Below are positions 55,424-64,000 of a stretch of 64,000 nt of DNA, piece after piece. This DNA comes from Obelidium mucronatum. Its lineage: Eukaryota > Chytridiomycota > Chytridiomycetes > Chytridiales > Chytriomycetaceae. The stretch spans positions 1 through 64,000 of the forward strand of contig JAIVFH010000127.1 in NCBI GenBank assembly GCA_025765595.1, read 5' to 3'. Numbering within the stretch: position 1 is the stretch's first letter; the number at the start of each line of letters is the position of its first letter. The notes under the pieces were generated by a model. It searched no databases and had not been told where the DNA came from. It saw nothing but the letters and a program-made list of their open reading frames with translations. Both the position numbers and the translations under genes were made by a program.

Positions 55424-55859
55424 TTGATCGTGTCTTGTATTTTTTTGGGGGTACTTTTTTTTCGGTTTTTGGTAAATCTTGAAAGTTGACAATTACTTTT
55501 TTTTCCTGTTCACAGGTGAAGTTCTACTTTAACCAGATTCAAGAGTACTGATTTCATGCTGTCGAATTCGATGCATCCACAATTAATTCTGCATCTATGG
55601 AATTAAACCACTTTATATACACACAATCGAGAAAACAAAGACAAAGCTGGAGAAACGAGCTGAAAAAAACAAAACCGAAAATGCAACTAATTAATATCCT
55701 CAACCTTCTTTGTCGTCGTCATCATTGCTCATCACCACCTGCATCCCTCGAGAAGCCAACTCTGCCTCCATGGCCAGATTCTTTTCCTTCATCGCCACCA
55801 ACTGCTCCAACAGCAAACTTACATCATTCTCAAGCTCCATAATTCGTACTTCTTTCGTA

Positions 55860-58800
55860 TCACTTCCCTTCCTCATTGTCATTCTCCCCATCTTCACTGA
55901 TTTTGTTTCGCAGACTGTGATTGCGGGGAGCTCGGTTTATTGCATTGGCTATCGAAATTGGTGGCGTTCCTACAATAGTTGAGTTTTCACTAGTACCAAG
56001 TGGAACAGAAGGGGAAACTAGAGGATGCGGCAGCGGTGGCGGAGTGCTAGTGCTTTCAGCTCGACTGCTTGGAATCACATGAAAACTTCTCCCTCCATCC
56101 AACCCTTGATTTATATGATAGCTCCCACTGGTACTACCACAGCTTTCCATGATTGATGACGCAAGTTCTCCATGCCGTTCGCGAGTTCTCTGCGAGAGTG
56201 AAGACGACCTCGTTGATAAAGCCAACGAATGATTTGAATTTGAATGTCGCATTGAATGAAAGGTATCCGTTGCAGCATTCCCAGAGTACGCAGCTCCATG
56301 ATGCACTGCTGGTCCTTCAAATGTAGTAGAGACAGGTGACTCCACTAGTTCTTCTGCCGACTTTAAAATGGATTCACTGCTACCACCACCTTTTGGTTTC
56401 GTCACATTCTTGATCATTCCCCATAACTGAGAAAAAGCATTGACGGCAACGATAGGTTTCGATGCCACTGCCGCCGCCTCTGCCAAAGAAGTGACTGCAT
56501 TTTCAGAACTAGTAGTACCGCCAGTGCCTCTGCTACTCTCAGCCTCTTCTGACATGTGAGACTCCCGCGAGCTGCTCCGACTATCCTGCAACATTTCAAT
56601 TGCATCTTTTCGATTTGACAGCATCGGAATCGGAATCAACGGCGGTCTGCTACCAGATCTGATTCTACTGCCCCCAACACTACTGCTGCTCGACCCTGCC
56701 GAAGATTCTTCCTCCCCAATCACGTAATCACTTCTTTTACTAGATTCATTCAAAGAATCATCTTGAGAAGCCGCCAAAGATGGGAATTTATACGCTGGGA
56801 GGGATCTCGGCATCAGATTGGAACTCCCAATGCCTGCTGCTGCTGCTGCTGAGATAGAAGACGTGGGACTCTTGCCATACATCATCATCATTGCACTCGC
56901 CGAAATTGTAGCCGACGACGCCCGCTGTCGAATGAAATGATGCTGATCCGAGACAAAAGATCCACCACCTGCACCTCCAAGAGAAGGTTTCAAGGTGAAA
57001 CTTGACGATGAAGGTCTCCTCATTGTGATAAACGAAGAACTCATTGATCCCGAATGATGAGGCGAAGAAATGGACATCCCAACAGCACCACCACCCAAGT
57101 ACAACCCATCGAACAACGGATCCAACAAGATTTCCAACGCGGTAGGTCTAGAAACCGGATCCATTGCTAAAAGGCGAACAATCATATTCGATACATCCAC
57201 AGGAATCCCTTTCGCCAAAAAAGAATGAGACAGGGACAGTGGATTCTTTTTGATATCTGTAAGCGACAAGATGCGTTCCATCTCTGTCCCAAAAGTATGA
57301 AACAGTTCAAATAAAAGAATCCCGAGCGAGTAAATGTCGCTTTTGGATGTGTAGACTTGTCTGTCGAGGAGTTCTGGGGCCATGTAGAAATAAGTTCCTT
57401 CATCTGTGCTGGCTTGGATGGATGTTTCTTTGTTTTCGAAATGAGGTGTTGCTGTTGCTGTTGTGGCTGCGGCCGCGGCTTCGGGGGATATTGCATGTCC
57501 TGATAAGCTTTTGGCTAGTCCGAAATCACCAACAAGGACATGCATGTTCTCTTGAATAAAGATCTAATAAATGAGTTAGGAGGAGAGTTTTTTCTTAGAA
57601 AAAAAGGAGGGATCGATTTCCTATTTTCCTTACATTATCTGGTTTGATGTCTCTATGTACCACCTGCTGTTCATGAATATGAAGCAGGGCTTCAACAACT
57701 TGTTTGAATATATGCAAGTTTGTTGACCGCGTTTTCTCTTCTTCATAATCATTATCATCAGTATAGCCATCGTATGTTGACGAGTGTGTTGATTCCAGGT
57801 CATCCACAGCGAATATGTGTGCCTCTTGGTGAGGACCCACACCTCGTCGAATAGTGTTTCTAGGAGACGGAGACGGATTTGAGTGAGTTAATCGGCGTTT
57901 GTTGAGCATGGTTCTGAGATCCATGTAAGGACAGAGCTTTTGGGGGAAAGGAGTTAATAACAAAGCAGGAAAAAAACATATAACAAACCTGCATCTGGAT
58001 ATATAAAGTGGCCTTATGTTGCTTCCCTGATTGTTTTGCCCCGGGGCCTGGCAAGGGGGTCTGCTGGTCCACCTCGAATCCAGCCGAGAACAGCTCCGAC
58101 GACCCCCCTGTATCATCAAACCGCTCTTCCTCATACTCATCATCTTCAGTAATAGCAGCAGAAGATGAAGAAGATGTTTTCGATTGGAGTGAGAACTCGG
58201 ATCCAAACCTCCTTGACGCAATTAACCTGGAAACACGATACGTATCCACATCGCTTTCACAACCACCACCGCCAGTTCCTGCAACAATTGTGCTTTCAGT
58301 TGAAGCTAACCGCTGACTACGATTCAAATGCGTTGGCAAACTCGCAGATACCATTTGTTTGTTTCCACGAACAGGTGCTGGCGGTTTTCTGATGGTAACA
58401 CCACCACCAGCGCCTCTCCCGCCTCTCCACACAAACCTTCGCAAATCTTCTCCATCACTATCCTCACTGTCATCATCGTCATCCGTAGTCATACTCTGCT
58501 TTGAAGACGCTTGCGAAGATCTGTGCGGACGGTTGTTCGACGACCTAGCTGAAGTCGGAGACGCGAATTCGATCAGATCTTCATCGTTAGTTGTTGATAG
58601 TCCACGGCTCAAGGTGGATTGGTTTGTTCGAATGGATAATTGCGACGGTGGTCGATTAAAGAGCGTGTATTCGGGTAAAGGGGCTGCAGAAAGTGCTGCC
58701 GTTGTTGTTGCTGGTCTAATTGGATTAGATCCGTCAAGTCCAGCAGACCGTAGACTGGCGCTGAGTTGCGATGTAACTGACTTGGGAGCAGCAGGAACCG

Positions 58801-60026
58801 CAGCGCCAGTAGCAACGACAATACTTGAATCGGTACTGTTTGTTCGAGTGCTGACACTTGGGGGGTTTTGATTTGGTAAGGATAATGGTGGCAGGAGTAG
58901 CGGGGTATATGGTTTCGGAACGCGTATTTGGTGGTTATTTGGTTTGACAGCGGGAACTTCGGGTTCGGGCTCTATCCAAGCGGTATGGTAGCTTACAACA
59001 TTTGGATGTTGTGATAGTCTGTTTTTGAAGGTTCAGTAATTTGTATGCAGGAGAGTGCATATAATGAGAAAAACAAAACCTAGCAAACAGCTTAATCTCA
59101 TTTAAAAGTCTCGCATCCGAAACTGAAATGCTGTTTGGTTGTGAGGTTGACACACTTGAGCTCGCCAAGGTCCCCGCCGCAGACGACAACGCAGTACCGT
59201 CAGAGGCAGATGCAAACAGCGAAAACTGATTCAAAGTACAAGAAAGCTTCACTTTTTTGATTGCATATTCAATTCCATCCAGTCTGTTTCTCGCACGATA
59301 GACAATCCCAAATCCGCCCTTTCCAAGACAAGAGAGTTCTTCGAATTCATTCTTGTACCGTGAGTAAACCAAATGTGCATTATTGACGTTCAAATTTTTG
59401 CTGTTGGTGGAGTTTTCGCTTGATGCGTTCGCAGTTTGTTGGTGTGGTGTATCTCCTTTTGCCTGTTTCAGCGTCAATACCAATGGACACGCAGTCTCCT
59501 CCCGCCCATCATCCTCTCGTGGCACCAAAGCGTCTCTAGACAATTGAGAAATGGTCGCGTCTACTTGGAATACACTTTCTGGCTCGGAAACAGACTTTGC
59601 GTTTAATTTGAGTTTGATTGTCGGGATTGAGTCATCTGCCGAGTGTTTTCGATTCACATTCAAATCTTCGAATTTGGACACGATCAATGAGATATCAATA
59701 GGCAAGCGACATGCCGCTGGTGCTGCTGTTGCTGGAGATGGACTGTCAAATAAGATTGAACAAAGGGAGACGCCCTCAAATGCCCTTTGAAGGACAGCGT
59801 TTGATGAATTAAATCCAAGGAGCTTGAGTGCGGCTGAGTTTGCAAAGAGAATTCTGGCATCAACTTTCATTGAACCAGTTGCTGTTTTTGGTGTAAAGGG
59901 GAGGGCGACGAGAACGGCATCTTCCACGACTTCGTAGGCTGATCGAAGGACTGGAAGAAGAATGAGAGCGGGAGTTATCTGGGGAAGGTGGTCGCTTGCC
60001 CATTCAAGAAAGTGGTTTGGTGGCAC
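55860..60026 (-). CDS. eIF2-alpha kinase with PAS-like N-terminal region
   Basis: Four exons, 60026-59080, 59018-57989, 57936-57634 and 57563-55860, join in frame (1327 aa). Residues about 30-100 look like a PAS fold ([20 protein letters not shown]). The kinase N-lobe has [14 protein letters not shown] and YAIKKVK, then [21 protein letters not shown] disordered insert of about 330 residues separates it from LYIQMQLC, a hallmark of eIF2-alpha kinases. The C-lobe has [29 protein letters not shown] and [20 protein letters not shown] followed by MER, also typical of the family. A long Ser-rich tail follows. The kinase should be active and would phosphorylate eIF2-alpha under stress, slowing translation. 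After the stop at 55860 a coiled coil (IMELENDVSLLLEQLVAMKE) continues in another frame to 55703, which may be the true C-terminus after a shift near 55880. Confidence 0.8.
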
Positions 60027-60847
60027 ACACTCGCTGATTTCAATTTTTGCACCTTGTTCTTAAATTTGCGTTCATCAATTACAACCAAATGGTTCACGAT
60101 AGCGGCTGAGTGTTATTCTGAGGTGTCATTGTATTTGTGTTGTGTTCACAGTTGCTTCCATTTCGTTACAAGAGTACCCAGCCTTATCTATGAGCTAACC
60201 ACGATTATAATCAAACAGCAATTGTTTTTAAATGTAATGTTTATGAACATGACGTTTAATCGTGATTCTTTCTTATTCTTCCCTATTCTTCTTCAAACAC
60301 AGCGCGAAACGTGATGTCTTCAACTATTATCTACGAGTGTGCCACAAATAAGACATGAACGTTGAACAACTTGTACATGAACAAGAATGAATGCAATGCT
60401 TTGTCTTTTGGTTGCCTTTCTGAACACTGACCGTCTGACAAGGACGTGTCGTTTGAGGTGTCGAGATTCAACATCGTTAAGCTGCCCGAGTGGCGGCAGC
60501 GCGTCGGACTTCCTTTTAGAAAACGCCGGAAATAGCTGCCTTTTAAATTTCAATAATCAACTCTTTTCGGAGTTTTCGGTGTCGCTACCTCTTTATTGAC
60601 TTTGATCCAGAAGGCGACACTTTCCAGGAAACAAGTTGCGAATACGCCGCTGGACAATTAGAATGAGTGAAAACCAGACAAAAAAAATAAAACATACAGT
60701 AGAGCCGCTCTCCCCAGAGCAGGTTTTTTTGATGACTTGAAGGCAACTGCAAACTTGGGAAGCGGCGGCCGCTGGTTTAATTCCGCTTTTGACCCATCTC
60801 CAAACAACCCAAAAGCCTTCAATGGAATTAATGAGTAATATTCAAAA
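60027..60847. other. Spacer between the eIF2-alpha kinase and the next minus-strand gene
   Basis: No complete gene is visible. On the minus strand, 60780-60705 is open and followed by a GTATGT donor and TCCAG acceptor, and then 60640-60560 is open. This could be the spliced 3' end of the gene starting at 61372, but the frames do not join cleanly. Confidence 0.35.
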
Positions 60848-61372
60848 TTAACCTATTACGAACCTTTTTTGCCATTGTTTCTCGAGCGTCTGTGTGAAAT
60901 CGGCTGGATTCACGGAGTAGATGATCTTTGCCATAATGTCAGCATCTACTCTTGAAGCTGGATGAAAGGAGATGAGAATGTGGATGTGAAAGTGTGTCTC
61001 ACTACTCTCACCAAACTCGTTCAGCGTGTCGACCATTATCGCCTCAGGATGCGCATTTGCGTGAGCCAGCATAGCGTCAAACAGGTCTCTGTCCTCGTTG
61101 TACATAAAGCGCACCTGTGTCCGCGCGCGTTAGCCAGGCGCCCGCACGAAGCGCCGCACACTCACGCAGCGCGCGCCGAAGAAGCGCGTCAGAATCGCGC
61201 CGTCCGCGCCGCCGAACGCCGCGTCCAGCGACCCGTACGCCTCGTGCGCCAGCCCCCGCGCAATCTCCTCGTCTGCCGCTGCCGCCGCCGTCGCCGCATC
61301 GATGCTGACCACCGTGTCCTTGCGGCCCGCCGCGGGCTGCACGCGGTTGGCTGTTGCTGTCCGGTGGACCAT
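60848..61372 (-). CDS. Short unknown protein with GC-rich first exon
   Basis: Exon 1 is 61372-61166 (ATG in GAAATGGTCC). A 51-nt intron with a GTGAGT donor and ACACAG acceptor leads to exon 2 from 61114. The joined frame reads DEEIARGLAHEAYGSLDAAF, GAILTRFFGARCVRFMYNED, DLFDAMLAHANAHPEAIMVD and TLNEF. A 54-nt segment beginning GTGAGA and ending TCCAG (within 60960-61020) can be read through or spliced out without changing frame; splicing gives TLNEFASRVDADIMAKIIYS. The read ends with a stop at 60848, but further 3' exons are possible. I recognise no family. Exon 1 is Ala/Arg-rich and extremely CpG-rich compared with exon 2. Confidence 0.5.
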
Positions 61373-62136
61373 TTCTCTTTTCTCTTATTTCTTTTCTGCT
61401 CAATTCCATGTCCTAAAGCAGCGATTTTCCGCTTCGTCACCGGTGGGAGGTTCGGCTGAACAGGACATTAGGTAAAGTTGAAGCAAGAACACAGAGCTTA
61501 CCAGAACACATTCGAATTCAAAAGGTAAATAAGTGGCGTCTTCGTTTTTTCCCTTGGAGTTTCAAATTGCTTAGAACCCAATAAAGCTCCTACATTAACT
61601 TACAAACGTGAGTCTTGGCACTGAAGGGCACCGCAGATGTTGTCGGCCTTGGTAGCTTCATAGCGTCTCGCCAATAGGCCGACCTTGGATCATTTTTAAC
61701 ATTCTTTTGAATTCTTCTTCATTTTTCTGAATGAGCGATTGCGTCATTCAATTTTATTTTTATTTTATTAATTTTTTTTATCCCCACAGACGAAGACACA
61801 ACTAACACAACTATCGCTCACGATTCTCCATTTCGATTGGAGAGACATCATACAGCAACAAACACAATTTTTTACAACATCCTGCAGAAATGTTCACAGT
61901 ATCAATAAAGTCAAGAATGATACAAAAGCATTGACTTTTGTGTTTGAAGTATCTTTATTAACTAATATTAACTTAGCAACAGCGGCGGGCGACTTACATG
62001 AAGGAAACATTTATAGTTAAAAACAAGCAAAAGTAAAAAGTTTTGTAGCAGAGCGGCAACGCCTGTGTCAGTTGAAGCGCCCGGTTCGAGGCTCATGTTG
62101 CGTTGTTCTCTTTTAGCCTTGAACCAAAAATGGGGT

Positions 62137-62217
62137 CATTCCGTGGAATCTTCGACGGAATGTTGCGATGGTACGTTCGATTGCTCCATCTCCTTCCTGT
62201 CGAAGTTCCACGGAATG
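62137..62217. repeat. Inverted repeat 1
   Basis: CATTCCGTGGAA (62137-62148) followed by TCTTCGAC pairs with GTCGAAG followed by TTCCACGGAATG (62206-62217). Twelve outer pairs are perfect; one base is bulged between the two blocks. The loop is about 40 nt. Confidence 0.75.
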
Positions 62218-62245
62218 AATTCTGTAGAAATTTCCATGTGAAATT

Positions 62246-62291
62246 GCGATGGAATTGCGATGGAATTGAGGTTCCGTCGCAATTCCATCGC
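62246..62291. repeat. Inverted repeat 2 (20-bp stem, 6-nt loop)
   Basis: GCGATGGAATTGCGATGGAA (62246-62265) pairs with 62272-62291 over 20 positions with a single G-T mismatch. The loop is TTGAGG. The left arm itself contains a direct repeat of GCGATGGAA. Confidence 0.8.
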
Positions 62292-62352
62292 CAAAAGTGG
62301 TTAGGGGTGTGTTAGGGGTGTAACTCTTATTTGTTTGCATTCGAACCCCGAA

Positions 62353-63997
62353 ATGCCACTCTTCAAACGAACGCCGCCGCAGCAAAAGCCGCTGGCGATC
62401 CCAAACGCCCACGCCCTCTCCCGCATCGACAATGCAGTAAGTGGAAATGCGCCGCTATCTCCTTACGAAGCCGCTAACACGGTGTGCGATTTTGTTAGAC
62501 GCTTCTTGAGCTGGAACGAGTGGCAAGAACAAACCACAAAAAGGCAATCGCCAAAGCAGTTGGATCATCATCAAAGCTGATTTATAAGTCCCCCATGTCC
62601 ATCTTTTCAGTGGCAAAGTCGGGTCTGGCGACAAAGGAGACGTTTATTCAGCATTCGGATGTGCTCAAGGAGGTCCAACGGAGAGGATTGACGCCTTTGG
62701 AACATGTAAATTGATTTTTTTGGCGATTATCTGTGTGCTATACTTTGTGATGCATTGGTGCGCTACAGACCAATAACGCTTGTTCCAATTTTGTGTCTTC
62801 AAACAGGCACCTGATGAAAACCTTTATGTCATGATCGCTGGACAGCTCGTTTCCGTCGTTCTAGGACATAAAATGGGAGACACCGTGACTCACACTGTTG
62901 TGGAACCATTGGTTACTCATTTCGGTGGAATTGCAGTTCAACAGCTCAACAAGAAGTTTGCTCAACGGAACGCGGAGAATCCTGGCGCCAACGCTGCTGG
63001 TGGAGAATATCATCCTGGTGCATTTGATATCAACATGTTTCAGGATATTCTCTCTCGTGCGAATATCAAGATTCCAGGGTTTAATGCTGCGAAACGATCA
63101 AAGACTTCAGCGGCTGCGACTGCTCCTGGTGGTGCTGCATCTACACCGCGCTCGGTTGATCCAACAACTCCAGCCGGGGTTCCCCAAGAATCTTCTGCGC
63201 ACACAGCAGATGTCGGTCTACCAGAGTACAGCCCACCACAAAACCCGCCTTCATCGACATACAACGAATTCCCCGTCCTTTCCCCAATCCAAAAGTCGCG
63301 TTCCCCAACGAACCCAGAACCACCCGCCACCGCTCCAAGACCACAATCAACCACCTCCACAACATCAAGCACACCCACACCCTCCGCACCAACACCTGGA
63401 AAACTCTCGCGCACCCAAACACTCGTCAAATCCACCGTCGCCCTCGCCTCAACCGTAATCACAACCGGACTCGCCACCGCAACACAAGTCGCAAACACAA
63501 TCAAACCCGGCTCCGTCTCCAACCTTTCAACCGCACCCACTCACACAGACCACAACAACGGTTCCAAAACCCAACACTTTAATGGAACCTGGGTCGGTTT
63601 CGGTGAAGAACTTGAAATCGTGGTTGTCGACCAACTCGACGCTGACGAAGACAAGGAACTCGCTTCCTTGAAGGCCAAAATCGGGACCCCGGATGCAGAT
63701 GAAAAGGGTGGGTTGGAAGGAGTTTGTGTGATTGCGCGGTACAGAATGAAGTTTGAGTTGGCGTTTGATCCTGTTTCTGGAAGTTCCTTTACGGGTGAGA
63801 ATGTGGTGGATGAGTTGAAGGTGGATGGAGTTGTTTCTGAGAATGGGTTCTTTGTTGATTTTGGGGAGACGGCGATTGGTGCTGATGGGCAGGAGGTGAA
63901 GGTTGCGTATCGTGGAAGGATTGGAGGGGGTTTGTTGATTGGGGAGTGGATTAGTTCGGATGGGAGACAGGGCTTGTTTAGACTTAAGCATGTGTGA
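62353..63997 (+). CDS. Unknown protein with conserved N-terminal helices and C-terminal beta-rich domain
   Basis: Three exons (62353-62436, 62499-62705, 62807-63997) join in frame into 493 aa; the stop lies three bases from the window edge. The N-terminal 120 residues are helical (ALSRIDNATLLELERVARTN, SPMSIFSVAKSGLATK, NLYVMIAGQLVSVVLGHKM). The middle is a Pro/Thr/Ser-rich disordered linker. The C-terminal 150 residues alternate short strands with Gly turns (FNGTWVGFGEELEIVVV, YRMKFELAFDP, VAYRGRIGGGLLIGEWISSD), as in a small beta-barrel such as a lipocalin-like or allene-oxide-cyclase-like fold. That fold is a guess from pattern only. No signal peptide is evident. Upstream 5' ends are defined by a good ATG (ACCCCGAAATGCC) and a GTAAGT donor. 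Confidence 0.6.
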
Positions 63998-64000
63998 GAA

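Larger units (their letters stand above)
61373..62352. other. Divergent intergenic region with inverted repeats
   Basis: This is a 980-bp spacer between divergent genes. It contains AT-rich stretches (61740-62030) and two fold-back repeats at 62137-62291. It also holds a tRNA-like A-box/B-box pair near 62046-62100 that does not fold into a cloverleaf. No ORF is supported. Confidence 0.5.

Noticed and set aside
62040..62105. tRNA gene with A-box TAGCAGAGCGGC and B-box-like GGTTCGAGGCT
   Set aside because: T stem and acceptor stem do not pair; at most a degenerate tRNA-derived sequence.

Overview
The window looks like a nuclear contig from a fungus, most likely a zoosporic (chytrid-type) lineage. 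Genes are interrupted by many short introns of about 50-60 nt with GTRAGT donors and TACTAA-like branch points. The proteins are typical of fungi or early-diverging eukaryotes: a full-length ABCA transporter, a P4-ATPase, a Munc13-like C2/MUN protein, an eIF2-alpha kinase, a SKI3-like TPR protein and a TPR/DUF4470 protein. The lineage is inferred from gene content; no rRNA or other marker gene is present.

Left part (1-24.3 kb). A broken 3' copy of a Munc13-like gene lies at the left edge, followed by a coiled-coil protein kinase (1.3-4.0 kb). On the minus strand come a cytochrome b561-type membrane protein and a large GHKL-ATPase/BAH/DNMT1-like protein whose methyltransferase motifs are degenerate. 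An intact seven-exon ABCA transporter with a YccF-like C-terminal extension runs from 10.4 to 16.1 kb, followed by an unknown nuclear-looking protein on the minus strand. A 2.7-kb DNA transposon with perfect 30-bp terminal inverted repeats sits just upstream of a tRNA-Asn(GTT) gene, followed by the intact eight-exon Munc13-like gene.

Middle part (24.9-53.7 kb) is a head-to-tail segmental duplication. The ancestral order was P4-ATPase last exon, TPR/DUF4470 gene, structured repeat array, coiled-coil/BTB-like gene, then an antisense PH-domain gene. Unit 1 (about 28.6-34.85 kb) is badly eroded. Unit 2 (about 34.86-53.7 kb) is more complete and also carries a SKI3-like gene with a CDK N-lobe remnant directly upstream. 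Both units contain tandem arrays (266-bp and 247-bp periods) in which every repeat can form the same long hairpin, with compensatory base changes in all four helices, an almost invariant apical sequence, and a complete set of intron-like signals between hairpins. This is the strongest candidate for an undescribed element. A second class of small hairpins (core GCCTTCGGC with symmetric, covarying flanks) fills one intron of both copies of the PH-domain gene.

Right part (54-64 kb). A partial copy of the left-hand coiled-coil kinase gene lacks the kinase domain. Next is an eIF2-alpha kinase with a PAS-like N-terminus, then a short unknown gene with a GC-rich 5' exon, a pair of inverted repeats, and a three-exon gene of unknown function on the plus strand ending at the window edge.

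Several otherwise conserved genes carry isolated 1-nt frameshifts, often in homopolymers and concentrated in the duplicated 25-54 kb stretch. They may be consensus errors or real decay; both readings are kept open.
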